NCBI GenBank assembly: GCA_964552395.1
Contig: CAZKGM010000008.1
Location: 1 to 64,000 of the forward strand
Reading direction: 5' to 3'
DNA from: JAJDNH01 sp964552395
Lineage (GTDB): Bacteria > Acidobacteriota > Thermoanaerobaculia > Thermoanaerobaculales > Sulfomarinibacteraceae
DNA: 64,000 bases
Shown here piece by piece: positions 50,705 to 59,544 of this stretch (position 1 is the stretch's first letter; each line of letters starts with the position of its first letter). The translations under genes and the position numbers were made by a program. The notes below the pieces were generated by a model that ran no database searches, was not told the DNA's origin, and saw only the letters and a list, made by a program, of their open reading frames with translations.

Positions 50705-51688
50705 ATGGACGCGATTGGTGACGGAATCAAGGTGGATCGGGCGACCGCCCGACTCGGCGAGCTCCAGCGGGCGGTCGGCGAGGTCGTGGTCGGTCAGGAG
50801 CGGCTGATCGAGTCGGTGCTGGTTGGCCTGTTGTGCAACGGACACGTCCTGCTCGAGGGGGTCCCGGGGCTGGCGAAGACGCTGACCGTGCGCACGTTGG
50901 CGGGGGTTGTAGGCGGGAGCTTCCAGCGCCTGCAGTTCACACCGGACCTGCTGCCGGCCGATGTCACCGGCACGCAGGTGTTCGATCCCAGAACGAGTGA
51001 GTTCGTGGCCCACACCGGGCCGGTCTTTGCCAACCTGGTGCTGGCGGACGAGATCAACCGGGCCCCGGCGAAGGTCCAGTCCGCACTGCTGGAAGCGATG
51101 GAGGAGAGGCAGGTCACTATCGGTGACTCCACCTTCAAGCTGCCGGTGCCGTTCCTCGTCCTGGCGACGCAGAACCCGATCGAGCAGGAGGGAACGTACC
51201 CGCTTCCGGAGGCCCAGCTCGACCGCTTCATGCTCAAAGCCCGCATCGGCTACCCGTCGCCCGAGGAGGAACGGAGAATCCTCGAGCTCCACCTCGGTGA
51301 GCGTTTCCCGACCCCCACACAGCTGGCAACCCTGGACGAGATCCGGGACCTGGCAGCGGTGGCGCGGCAGGTATACCTCGACGAACGGATCAACAGCTAC
51401 ATCGTGAGCCTGGTCGGAGCGAGCCGGGCACCGGGCGAGGTCGGCCTCGGCGATGTCGCACCGTTGATCGCCTACGGCGCCTCACCGCGAGCCACCATTG
51501 CGCTGGCGCAGGGGTCGCGTGCTCTGGCTCTGCTGCGCGGGAGGGCATACGCGACACCCGAGGATGTCAAGGAGCTGGCGCCGGCAGTCCTGCGGCATCG
51601 GCTCGTCCTGAGCTATGAGGCCGAGGCGGAGGGCGTTTCAGTAGAGGACATCATCGACCGACTGCTGCTTGCGGTCGAGGTGCCATGA
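50705..51688 (+). CDS. MoxR-family AAA+ ATPase
   Basis: This 327-residue protein is a MoxR chaperone ATPase. Walker A is GVPGLAKT (about residue 60), Walker B is LVLADEINRAPAK, and the sensor LATQNPIEQEGTYPLPEAQL is the family signature; a lid domain follows. MoxR proteins act with DUF58 and VWA partners to mature metal or envelope complexes. The frame is open to 50525, but ATG 50705 after CGAGGGGAGAGTC gives the standard N-terminus. It heads the Bat operon. Confidence 0.93.
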   Translation: MDAIGDGIKVDRATARLGELQRAVGEVVVGQERLIESVLVGLLCNGHVLLEGVPGLAKTLTVRTLAGVVGGSFQRLQFTPDLLPADVTGTQVFDPRTSEFVAHTGPVFANLVLADEINRAPAKVQSALLEAMEERQVTIGDSTFKLPVPFLVLATQNPIEQEGTYPLPEAQLDRFMLKARIGYPSPEEERRILELHLGERFPTPTQLATLDEIRDLAAVARQVYLDERINSYIVSLVGASRAPGEVGLGDVAPLIAYGASPRATIALAQGSRALALLRGRAYATPEDVKELAPAVLRHRLVLSYEAEAEGVSVEDIIDRLLLAVEVP

Positions 51689-51800
51689 GGTTCCCAGGCG
51701 TCGGCGGCTCGAGCTGTGTGAAGGCAATTCGGTGCGCTGTTACAGCGTGCCTGGGCAGCGGTGAGTGTGCTGCTGTAGGGTCCGCTGCGGGAGGGCGCCA

Positions 51801-52697
51801 GTGAGCCCGATCGGCCCGCGGTTGCGCCACTTTCTGGGAGCCCCACAGCCCGAGGGCTTTGTGGCCTCGAACGGCGGGCGCCTGCTAGCCCACGTCCGTC
51901 AGCTCGAGGTGCGTGCCCGTCAGGCGATGACGGCAGGGCTCGCCGGGCAGTACAACAGCGCCTTCAAGGGCCGCGGGCTTGAGTTTGAGGAGGTGCGCGA
52001 GTATCGCCGAGGCGACGACGTGCGCACCATCGACTGGAATGTCACCGCGCGAACCGGCCGTCTCCACGTCAAGCTGTTCCGTGAAGAGCGGGACCTGACC
52101 GTTCTGCTGCTAGCTGATCTGTCTGCGTCGACGCGTTTCGGCAGCGGCCCGATGACGGTTCATGATCTGATCGCCGAGGTCTCGGGCCTGTTCGCGCTCG
52201 CCGCCGGCCGGCGCGACCGGGTCGGCGCGGTGCTCTTCGACGATCACGTACGGGCGATCATCCCGCCGCGCCGCGGCTGGCGGCACGGGCTGCGTGTCGC
52301 CGGGCAGCTGCTGGGCGCGGAGCCGGCCGGTCGCGGCACGGCGGCCGGCGAGGCGATGGGCGCTGCCGCCCGGCTTCTGCATCGGCGCGGCATCGTGATT
52401 CCGGTCGTCGATCGGGCGTGTGTCCTGCCGTCACGCGAGCTTCGAGGCCTGGGCGCCCGCCACGACGTTGTCGTGATCAGGGTCGGGGACCCCCTGCTCG
52501 AGCGCAGTGCGTCGGAGGTGCCGTTACCCGTGAGCTGGGCGGAGGGACCGGGGCGGGCGGTGTTCGCGGGAGGGCGCCTGAAGCCGCCGCCGCCGGTGCC
52601 GGCGGGTGTGGATGTGCTGGAGCTGTCGACCGGCGAGGATTACCTGCCGGCAGTGAGGGCCCTTTTCCGCGAAAGGGAGCGGCGCCGTGCGCGCTGA
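51801..52697 (+). CDS. DUF58 domain protein of the Bat operon
   Basis: This 298-residue protein has the DUF58 hallmark FEEVREYRRGDDVRTIDWNV and then TARTGRLHVKLFREERDLTV, followed by a VWA-like fold with LLLADLSAST. DUF58 proteins occur next to MoxR nearly everywhere. The start GTG 51801 follows GGGAGGGCGCCA. A 112-base interval separates it from moxR, and its 3' end overlaps the next gene by 11 bases. Confidence 0.9.
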   Translation: MSPIGPRLRHFLGAPQPEGFVASNGGRLLAHVRQLEVRARQAMTAGLAGQYNSAFKGRGLEFEEVREYRRGDDVRTIDWNVTARTGRLHVKLFREERDLTVLLLADLSASTRFGSGPMTVHDLIAEVSGLFALAAGRRDRVGAVLFDDHVRAIIPPRRGWRHGLRVAGQLLGAEPAGRGTAAGEAMGAAARLLHRRGIVIPVVDRACVLPSRELRGLGARHDVVVIRVGDPLLERSASEVPLPVSWAEGPGRAVFAGGRLKPPPPVPAGVDVLELSTGEDYLPAVRALFRERERRRAR

Positions 52698-53649
52698 GCT
52701 CTTGCGCATCCCTCTCCTGGTGGCGGCGCTGATGCCGGCAGCCGCCGGTACGGCTGCCGGGCCGAACCCACAGCTGCACGTGACAGTCCCGGCGGGACCG
52801 GCTGCAGTCGGAGATCGTGTCCCGGTCAGGGTCGAGGCGATGGACGGTGCCGGCGGGCTGTGGGGAGATGTTCAGGCGGAGGTCGGAGATCGGGGCGACT
52901 GGGCCGTGGCCGGGGCCCCGAAAACGGTGCCGGATGCCACCGTACCGACTTGGGTGGTCGAGTTGGTGCCGTTGCGCGTCGGCAAGCTGCCGCTGCCGCG
53001 GTTGCACGCCGCGCTGCGCTCGGCCGACGGTTCGCGGCGTGATGTGTCGGCGGCTGCAGAGCCCACCGTGACGGTGGCCTCGGTCCTGCCGCCCGGGAAG
53101 AAGATCAAGCCGGCTCCCCTGACTGCACCGATTGGCGCCCGAGGCTTCCCGTGGGAATGGGTGGTGCCGGGTGTCCTGCTGTTGCTGCCGGTCATCCTGC
53201 TGCTGCTGTGGTTCCTGCGCCGGCGACGGCGCCGCCGGAGCGACAGCGCGGGAGCGCCCGTGCTGTTGCCGCTGGACGAGCTGATGGCCCTAGTCGGCGA
53301 GCTGCGTGGCAGAATCGGCCACGTACCGGCCGAGCTGATCTGCGATCGTCTTGCCGCGGCTGTCCGACGCTTTCTCGCGCGTCGCAGCGGCGAGCCGGTG
53401 CAGGAAATGACCTCATTCGAAGTGCGCCGCCTGGCTCGGCGGAGTGCCTGGCCGTCCGGGGTTCAGGCTGCACTCGGAGAGGCGATGACACTGGCCGACG
53501 GTGTGCGTTTCGCCCGCCGGCCGGCAGGAGACGACGAGCTTGGACGGGGCCTCGATCGGACCGTGGAAGCGGCGCGCGAGCTCGATGCGCACCTCTCGGC
53601 CTGCGAGCTGGCGGATGCCGAGCAGGTGGCGCGGGAGGCCAGCGCATGA
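52687..53649 (+). CDS. Membrane protein of the Bat operon (DUF4381/BatD-like)
   Basis: This 320-residue protein has an N-terminal signal (LLRIPLLVAALMPAAAG), a periplasmic beta-sandwich (residues 28-140) resembling a BatD N-terminal unit, one transmembrane segment (about 160-178, VVPGVLLLLPVILLLLWFL) flanked by an Arg-rich stop, and a helical cytoplasmic domain with LAAAVRRFLARRSGEPVQEM. That layout is seen in DUF4381-type proteins between DUF58 and BatA genes. Start GTG 52687 overlaps the DUF58 gene; the stop overlaps batA. Confidence 0.7.
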   Translation: MRAELLRIPLLVAALMPAAAGTAAGPNPQLHVTVPAGPAAVGDRVPVRVEAMDGAGGLWGDVQAEVGDRGDWAVAGAPKTVPDATVPTWVVELVPLRVGKLPLPRLHAALRSADGSRRDVSAAAEPTVTVASVLPPGKKIKPAPLTAPIGARGFPWEWVVPGVLLLLPVILLLLWFLRRRRRRRSDSAGAPVLLPLDELMALVGELRGRIGHVPAELICDRLAAAVRRFLARRSGEPVQEMTSFEVRRLARRSAWPSGVQAALGEAMTLADGVRFARRPAGDDELGRGLDRTVEAARELDAHLSACELADAEQVAREASA

Positions 53650-54644
53650 TACGCCTCGCGCAACCGTGGTGGCTCGTGCTGGCGGGGACGGGCGTGCTGG
53701 CCGCAGCCCTGTGGTCGGTGCGGCGACTGTGGCAGCGGTACCCCTTTCCGCTGCGTATCGTGCGCAGCGCCAGAGGTGGTATTGCGGTGGGTGCGACGGT
53801 GATCGCCGGTCTTCTGGCCGCCGCCGCCCTGGTGCCGCTGGCGGTAGCTGCCGCACGTCCGCAGGAAGTTCTGTCACGGGAGATCGAGCATGCGAAGGGT
53901 GTGGACATTGTCATCGCACTCGACGTGTCGGGTTCGATGGCCGCGCTCGACTTCAAGCCGAGTGACCGTCTGGGTGTGGCCAAGCAGGTGATATCGGACT
54001 TCCTCGCCCGCCGGCCGGAGGACAGGATGGGCCTCGTCGTCTTCGCCGGCGCGGCGGTGACCCTCTGCCCGCTGACACTGGATCACGACGTGGCTCGGAT
54101 GCTCCTCGACCGTGTGGCGCTGGGAGCGCTGCCGGACGGTACGGCGATCGGCATGGGGCTCGGCACCGCTGTCAACAGGCTGCGGCACTCCAAGGCGCGT
54201 TCGAAGATCATCGTCCTGGTAACAGATGGCGCGAACAACGCGGGAGAGCTCGATCCGATGGGGGCCGCAGAGCTGGCGCATGAGCAGGGCATCAAGGTCT
54301 ACACGGTTCTGGTCGGCCGTGGCGGAGAGGTTCCGATCCCGCTGCGGTTCCAGGATCCGCGCACAGGCCAGGTTGTCACGCAGATCAGGCAGGTGCGGGT
54401 CGACGTCAATCCGGAGTTGCTCGCCAGCATTGCGCGCCAGACGGGCGGCGCGGCGTTCCGTGCCCGCGACTCGAGAGCGCTGCAGAGGGTCTTCGATGAG
54501 ATTGACAGGATGGAGAAGACCAAGTTCTCGTCCGTCAAGCTCGTGCGCTACCGCGAGCGCTTCGAGCCGTGGGCGGCGGTGGCGCTGGCGCTGGTGCTCG
54601 CGGGTATCGTGGTCGAGTCCGCCCTCGGGAGATCGCCGTGGTGA
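53646..54644 (+). CDS. batA: BatA-type VWA domain membrane protein
   Basis: This 332-residue protein has two N-terminal transmembrane segments (about 8-25 and 50-78), a VWA domain with an intact metal site (ALDVSGSMAALDF, DGTAIG and VTDGANN), and a C-terminal transmembrane anchor (WAAVALALVLAGIVVESAL). BatA works with BatB in aerotolerance complexes. ATG 53646 overlaps the previous stop; its own stop overlaps the next start (GTGA). Confidence 0.88.
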   Translation: MIRLAQPWWLVLAGTGVLAAALWSVRRLWQRYPFPLRIVRSARGGIAVGATVIAGLLAAAALVPLAVAAARPQEVLSREIEHAKGVDIVIALDVSGSMAALDFKPSDRLGVAKQVISDFLARRPEDRMGLVVFAGAAVTLCPLTLDHDVARMLLDRVALGALPDGTAIGMGLGTAVNRLRHSKARSKIIVLVTDGANNAGELDPMGAAELAHEQGIKVYTVLVGRGGEVPIPLRFQDPRTGQVVTQIRQVRVDVNPELLASIARQTGGAAFRARDSRALQRVFDEIDRMEKTKFSSVKLVRYRERFEPWAAVALALVLAGIVVESALGRSPW

Positions 54645-56356
54645 GCTTTGCCGCCCCCGCGCGTCTGTGGCTGCTGGCGGTGCCGGTGGCGGCGGCGTTG
54701 GCGGTCGTCGTCCGTCACCGCTGGCGGCTTGCCGCCCAGCGGCGGCTGGCGAGCCCGTCGGTATGGCGGCGGTTGATGGGAGCTGCGCCCTCAACCGGGA
54801 TCGCCCGGCTCCTGACGTGGTGTGCAGCGGCCGTGTTCTTGGTGCTCGCGCTGGCCAGGCCCCAGTGGGGCCAGACCCCGCGGGAGGTCTCGGTGCAAAC
54901 TCGCGACGTCGTGCTGGCGATCGATGTCTCCGACTCCATGCGGTGCGAGGACGTCAAGCCGTCACGGTTGCGTCTTGGCCTCGAGGTGCTGCGGCGCGCC
55001 CTGCCGACGCTGGCCGGGAACAGGGTGGCTGCCGTCGTGTTCGCGGGTGATGCCTACCCCCTGGTCCCTCTCACCACCGACGTGGAGGCCGTGGCGACGT
55101 TCCTGGACAGCGTCGAGCCGGGCTCGATCGCCCTTCCGGGCTCGAACTTGGAGCGCGCCGTTGCAACCAGTCTTGAGCTGCTGCCGGACGCGGGCAAGGG
55201 TCGGGTCATCGTGCTCGTGACCGATGGCGAGAACCTGCAGGGAGACCTCGACCACGCCGTCTCGAGCCTCAAGGCCGCGGGTGTCCACCTCCTCGGCCTT
55301 CTCGTCGGGACCGCGGACGGCGGGCCGATTCCGCTGGCCGGACGGGACGGAAGTCTGCACTACAAGCATGATCGCAGCGGCGGGGTGGTGGTGACCCATG
55401 CCCGGCGTGCGACCCTGGAGCGCCTCGCCAAGGCTACCGGCGGCACGGTTGTCGATGCCTCGCAGCTGGAGTCGCCGGCCGATCTGGCGCGGCGGGTCGC
55501 CGCCCTTCAAAGCCGCACGGTCGGCAGCCGCCGCCGGGTCGCGCGCGTGGAGCGCTTCCAGCTCTTCCTGGCTGTAGCGGCGGGGCTGTTGCTGGCAGGG
55601 TTCGCCCTGTCGCCGTGGCGGCGCCTGACGGCGGTACTGGCGATCGTGTTGGCGCTCGGTGCTCCGGGTGCCTCGGCCCAAACGCCGACTCCGGCTGCGA
55701 CCGGTGTCGCCGGGCCCCACGATGGTCGGGTCGAGGTGCCCTGGTACCAGCGCTGGGTTCCGGGAGGAAGCCGGCGCCTGGCGCGGTCAGGGGCCCGCTG
55801 CTACGAGAAGGGCGACCTGCCGAAGGCGACGCAGGCGTTCGCGGGAGCGGCGAGCCTCGACCCGCAGGATCCGGAACGCCAGTTCGACCTTGGAACGACC
55901 CTGGCGGCGCAGGGGAAGGTCAAGGACGCGACCCCATTCCTCGACCGGGCGAGGAAAGGCGGAGTGCCCGATGCGGCCTACAACCTCGGCACGGCGGCGC
56001 TGCAAGCGGAGCAGGCCGAGCCGGCAGTGAGATGGCTGCGTGACGCCCTCTTGGAGAACCCCAAGGACCCGCGTGCCAAGAGGAACTACGAGCTTGCCTT
56101 GCGGCTACTGAAGCAGCAGGAGAAGCACAACAAGAACCAGCCTGACAAGAAGGGCCGCAAGCAGCAGCAACCTCAGTCCCGGCAACAGAAGCCCGGGGCG
56201 ACCCCGACCCCGACGCCGGCCTCCGGCGCCCGGCGGCGGCCGACCCCGGCTGCTGCCAACCCGTTGTACGGCGCCCTGGAGAGGGCGGAGGCCAAAGCGC
56301 GCAAGGCCATGCAGCGGCCGACTCCCAAGGCCGCCAAGGTGGAGGAGGACTGGTAG
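54638..56356 (+). CDS. BatB-BatC fusion: VWA domain plus TPR
   Basis: This 572-residue protein has BatB-like membrane segments and a VWA domain (AIDVSDSMRCEDV, SIALPGSNLERA, VTDGENLQGD) with a transmembrane anchor near residue 320. A second part follows (from about 350): an Ala/Thr/Pro linker, then TPR-like repeats (CYEKGDLPKATQAFAGAASL, PDAAYNLGTAALQAEQAEPA) as in BatC, and a Lys/Gln/Pro-rich tail. In Bacteroides these are separate genes. GTG 54638 or 54641 may start it. The stop overlaps batD by one base. Confidence 0.82.
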   Translation: MVSFAAPARLWLLAVPVAAALAVVVRHRWRLAAQRRLASPSVWRRLMGAAPSTGIARLLTWCAAAVFLVLALARPQWGQTPREVSVQTRDVVLAIDVSDSMRCEDVKPSRLRLGLEVLRRALPTLAGNRVAAVVFAGDAYPLVPLTTDVEAVATFLDSVEPGSIALPGSNLERAVATSLELLPDAGKGRVIVLVTDGENLQGDLDHAVSSLKAAGVHLLGLLVGTADGGPIPLAGRDGSLHYKHDRSGGVVVTHARRATLERLAKATGGTVVDASQLESPADLARRVAALQSRTVGSRRRVARVERFQLFLAVAAGLLLAGFALSPWRRLTAVLAIVLALGAPGASAQTPTPAATGVAGPHDGRVEVPWYQRWVPGGSRRLARSGARCYEKGDLPKATQAFAGAASLDPQDPERQFDLGTTLAAQGKVKDATPFLDRARKGGVPDAAYNLGTAALQAEQAEPAVRWLRDALLENPKDPRAKRNYELALRLLKQQEKHNKNQPDKKGRKQQQPQSRQQKPGATPTPTPASGARRRPTPAAANPLYGALERAEAKARKAMQRPTPKAAKVEEDW

Positions 56357-58023
56357 TGCGACGCCCGGTTTCGACCGTGATGGTCGCGCTCCTGGCGCTC
56401 TTGGTGGCGGTCGTGGCCGGCGCGGACGAACCCTCGCTCGAGGTCCATCTGAACCCCCAGCGGCTCGGCCTCCAAGACGTGACGCGGCTTACGATAACTG
56501 TCTCCGGAGGGAAGATCGAGGGGGCGCCGCCGCGCCCCGCCCAGCTGTCGAACCTCGAGATTGTCGGCGGCCCCAGCACCGAGCAGCAGTTCTCCTGGGT
56601 CAACGGCGTCGCGTCGTCGAGCACGCGGTTCGTCTACGTCCTCCAGCCCCTGGGGCTGGGGTCGGCCCGGGTCGGGCCGGTGACGGTGCGGATCGGCGGC
56701 AAAGAGCTGGCCTCGGCAGCGATCGAAGCCGAGGTGGTCGAGGGCAGTCTGGCCCCGCCGCAACGTCAGCGCCGGCTGCCGTGGAGCCCCTTGGATGATG
56801 TCCTCGGGCCCCGCTCCCGGCGCCAGGTGCAGGCGGAGGTGCGCCTGCTGGCGCCCAAGACGAAGCTGTACCTTGGTGAGTCCATCCCGATCACGGTGGT
56901 TCTCGAGACGACCGCCAGCGTCGAGGGCTTCCAGTGGGTCGACCCGCCGTCGTTTCCCGGCTGGTGGGTGCAGCGCGTGGACCTTCCCCAACAGGTGAGC
57001 GGTTCCTTGGTCGAGCGCGGCGGCAGGCGCCTGATGCAGTACCCCGTGGCACGCTACGTGATCATTCCACTCAAGGCGGGGATGCTGAAGGTGCCGGCGA
57101 CCCGCGCGCGCATCGGGATTGGAGCGCCGAGCCTGTTCGGCCCCGGGCAGGTTCTGGAGCGGACGTCATCACAGCGTGACTTCGAGGTCATGCAGCGGCC
57201 GGTGCCGCCCGGCGGGTTCAGCGGTGCCGTGGGGAAGCTGTCGTACAGCGGCAAGGTGTCGCCGCAGAAGGTCCGTGTCGGCGACCCGCTGACAGTGACC
57301 ATCAGCCTCGCGGGGAACGGCAATCTGCCGTTGGTCGGAGCCCCTGCGAGGTGGCCTTCGTGTAGCACGTGTGAGGCCTATCCGCCGGAAGAGAACAGCT
57401 CGGTGAAGGTGGATGGGGACGGCATCCATGGCACACGTACGTGGTCGACGACGATGGTGCCGCGGCAGTGGGGCGACCTCCGACTGCCCGCGGTCTCGCT
57501 GGCCGTCTTCGACCCCGTGAGCGTGACCTACCGGCGCCAGTCCGTCGGCCCCTTCACGGTCATGGTGTCGCCGCCGGCGGTCACGCCGACGCCGACGCCG
57601 CCAGCCGTGCCGCTTCCGCGACGGGCCGCGGCCGGCGCCGTGCGCACCATTGAGCACGACCGGCCCGCGCCCCGCTCGGATCGGGAGGGGTCGGCACCTT
57701 GGAGGTGGGTCCTGGGCGCTCTCGCCGTGGGCCTTTTTCTCGGCGCCGCGACGGCCCTGCTCCTACGCCGCCGGCGCCGGGTGCGAATCCCGAAGGCTGC
57801 CGCCGGTGAGTCAGCCGCCGAAAGGGCCAGGGAGCTGCAGGGTGTGCTCGAGCGCTGGTGGAGCGGTCTGCGGGAGAACGAGAAGACCCGGCCGCACGAG
57901 GAGAATGTCAGCTCCCTCAGGCGGGAGCTCGAGGGGATCCGCTTCGCGCCGGGACGCGCGGACCACACGGAGACCGTGCGGCAGCTCGAGGAGAGGCTCC
58001 GCAAGCTGCTGAGAGACGCGTGA
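56356..58023 (+). CDS. batD: BatD-like membrane protein
   Basis: This 555-residue protein has an N-terminal signal (VMVALLALLVAVVAG), two or three immunoglobulin-like beta domains (QRLGLQDVTRLTITVSGGKI; KTKLYLGESIPITVVLETTA; KVRVGDPLTVTISLAGNGNL), a Pro-rich linker and a C-terminal transmembrane anchor near residue 460. This is the BatD layout. The cytoplasmic tail is helical and charged. Start GTG 56356 overlaps the previous stop by one base. It completes the MoxR/Bat operon. Confidence 0.86.
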   Translation: MRRPVSTVMVALLALLVAVVAGADEPSLEVHLNPQRLGLQDVTRLTITVSGGKIEGAPPRPAQLSNLEIVGGPSTEQQFSWVNGVASSSTRFVYVLQPLGLGSARVGPVTVRIGGKELASAAIEAEVVEGSLAPPQRQRRLPWSPLDDVLGPRSRRQVQAEVRLLAPKTKLYLGESIPITVVLETTASVEGFQWVDPPSFPGWWVQRVDLPQQVSGSLVERGGRRLMQYPVARYVIIPLKAGMLKVPATRARIGIGAPSLFGPGQVLERTSSQRDFEVMQRPVPPGGFSGAVGKLSYSGKVSPQKVRVGDPLTVTISLAGNGNLPLVGAPARWPSCSTCEAYPPEENSSVKVDGDGIHGTRTWSTTMVPRQWGDLRLPAVSLAVFDPVSVTYRRQSVGPFTVMVSPPAVTPTPTPPAVPLPRRAAAGAVRTIEHDRPAPRSDREGSAPWRWVLGALAVGLFLGAATALLLRRRRRVRIPKAAAGESAAERARELQGVLERWWSGLRENEKTRPHEENVSSLRRELEGIRFAPGRADHTETVRQLEERLRKLLRDA

Positions 58024-58029
58024 TAAACT
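58022..58029 (+). promoter_or_regulatory. Extended -10 box before the GAF-GGDEF gene
   Basis: TGATAAACT contains an extended -10 (TG one base before TAAACT, 58024-58029). It lies six bases before GTG 58036 and overlaps the batD stop. If active, it would give a leaderless transcript of the downstream gene on top of any read-through from the Bat operon. Confidence 0.35.
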
Positions 58030-58035
58030 GCCTGC

Positions 58036-59163
58036 GTGTCTGACTTTCAGGTCTTCAGTCTGGCGCTGGAGGAGATCGAGCCGTTTCTCGACAGGCGACG
58101 GTATGCGGCGTTCGTGCCGGTGCGTCTGCGGGCGGATGTCTTCCTGCGCGAGATCCTGAGTAAGGCGAACGACTTCTTGCCTTCGGGTGGCGGCTCCATT
58201 CTCATGGACAAGCCGTTCGAGAGGGGACGAAGCCCGGGCGAGACGCGGCTGCATTTCGTGGCGACGTTCGGGGCGCTAGCGGACCAGCTGGTGGGGATGT
58301 CACTGTCCGCCGACGAAGGTGTGGCGGGTCATGTGTATCGCACCGGTGAGCCGTACCTGATGGCAACGCCCGAGAGCGACCCGAACTTCTATGCCAAGTT
58401 CGACGAAACACACGGCTTTCACACCGAGAGTATGGTTGCAGTCCCGATCCGGATCGAGCGGACAGTGTGCGGCGTGCTCGAGCTCATCAACCGCTCCGAC
58501 GGTCGTCCGTTTACCGAGAGGGACCGGCAGCTGCTCGAGATCTTCGCCCGCTACACGTCAGTGTTTATCGAGAACCTCCTGGATGCACAGCGGGCCAACG
58601 AGATGGCGCGGCGCGATGATCTTACCGGCCTCTACAACGACCGTTTCTTCCATCATCGGCTGACGGAGGACCTGGTCCGCGCCGACGTCATTGGGTCGTC
58701 GGTAGCGCTACTGTTCCTGGATCTGGACAACTTCAAGGATGTCAATGACACGCACGGACATCTCGCGGGCTCCCAGGTGCTCAAAGAGTTCGGGTTCTTG
58801 CTAAGCAAGACGGTGACAAGGGGAGGCGCAACCCTCGCTCGGTACGGCGGTGACGAGTTCGTGGTGATCCTGGCCGACGACGGGGAAGACGAAGCGCTCG
58901 AAACGGCGCGGCGGATTCAGTCCGCGATGCGTGACGCGACCTTCCTTCAGGGCACCTACACATGGGCAGAGAGGCCTGTCGTGTGGCGGCGCGATCTGAC
59001 ATGCTCGCTGGGTGTGGCCGTGTACCCCGACCACGTCTCACGCGAGGGCACCACGGACCTGAAGAAGAACCTGCTCCTACGGGCGGCGGACCAGGCCATG
59101 TACCGAGCCAAGGACGAGGGCAAAGATCGCATTCGGGTGGCTGAGGCGATCACGGTAGCGTAG
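58036..59163 (+). CDS. Diguanylate cyclase with GAF domain
   Basis: This 375-residue soluble protein has a GAF domain (about residues 28-185, with DEGVAGHVYRTGEPYLM and SMVAVPIRIERTVCGVLELI) and a GGDEF domain (about 195-370) with an intact RYGGDEF active site and RRDDLTGLYNDRFF start. It should make cyclic di-GMP. The inhibitory site five residues upstream reads RGGA instead of RxxD, so product inhibition may be lost. Start is GTG 58036, 12 bases after batD. Confidence 0.88.
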   Translation: MSDFQVFSLALEEIEPFLDRRRYAAFVPVRLRADVFLREILSKANDFLPSGGGSILMDKPFERGRSPGETRLHFVATFGALADQLVGMSLSADEGVAGHVYRTGEPYLMATPESDPNFYAKFDETHGFHTESMVAVPIRIERTVCGVLELINRSDGRPFTERDRQLLEIFARYTSVFIENLLDAQRANEMARRDDLTGLYNDRFFHHRLTEDLVRADVIGSSVALLFLDLDNFKDVNDTHGHLAGSQVLKEFGFLLSKTVTRGGATLARYGGDEFVVILADDGEDEALETARRIQSAMRDATFLQGTYTWAERPVVWRRDLTCSLGVAVYPDHVSREGTTDLKKNLLLRAADQAMYRAKDEGKDRIRVAEAITVA

Positions 59164-59477
59164 CCCCGGCCATCGGTTGAGGATCTGAGCGACATGCAGA
59201 AGGGCCTACCACTCTTCCGTCAACCGACTCACGGCGGCCGGCTTGCCCCGCGGGGTGTGCTGGAGGTGACCGGTGGGAGGGCGGAGGAAGGGATCTACAG
59301 CTCGACCTTCAAGGCTCGGCCATGGCGGAGGCGCCGCAGGTCTCGCGGCGATCGCTCCGGAATGACTCGAGCCTATCATCCGCTGTGCGTCCCATGACGG
59401 AGACGGCTCCGTGGGCGAAGAGGGACTACGCCAGATTGGCACTCCTCGCCGCCGCGCGGTGGGAAGGATCATGGCAG
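59164..59477 (+). other. Non-coding interval upstream of htrA
   Basis: About 380 bases separate the diguanylate cyclase stop from the htrA start. Short open frames exist on both strands, but none has a recognisable protein or a good ribosome site. Only the ECF-like promoter at its right end is noteworthy. Confidence 0.6.
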
Positions 59478-59505
59478 GGAACTTGCTTTACTGTGCGGTG
59501 GTCGT
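59478..59505 (+). promoter_or_regulatory. ECF (sigma-E-like) promoter of htrA
   Basis: GGAACTT (59478-59484) matches the -35 of extracytoplasmic-function sigma factors exactly. It is followed by 16 bases and GTCGT (59501-59505), an ECF-type -10. The leader would be about 33 bases, with GGAGGTGAAAG before ATG 59545. E. coli degP is under sigma E, so the placement makes sense. No sigma factor gene is in the window. Confidence 0.45.
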
Positions 59506-59544
59506 GAGCGACCGCTCCGACCGCGACTCTACTGGAGGTGAAAG

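Noticed and set aside
59206..59472. Minus-strand 88-codon frame upstream of htrA
   Set aside because: No ribosome site, no recognisable protein, and it ends just short of the ECF-like promoter.
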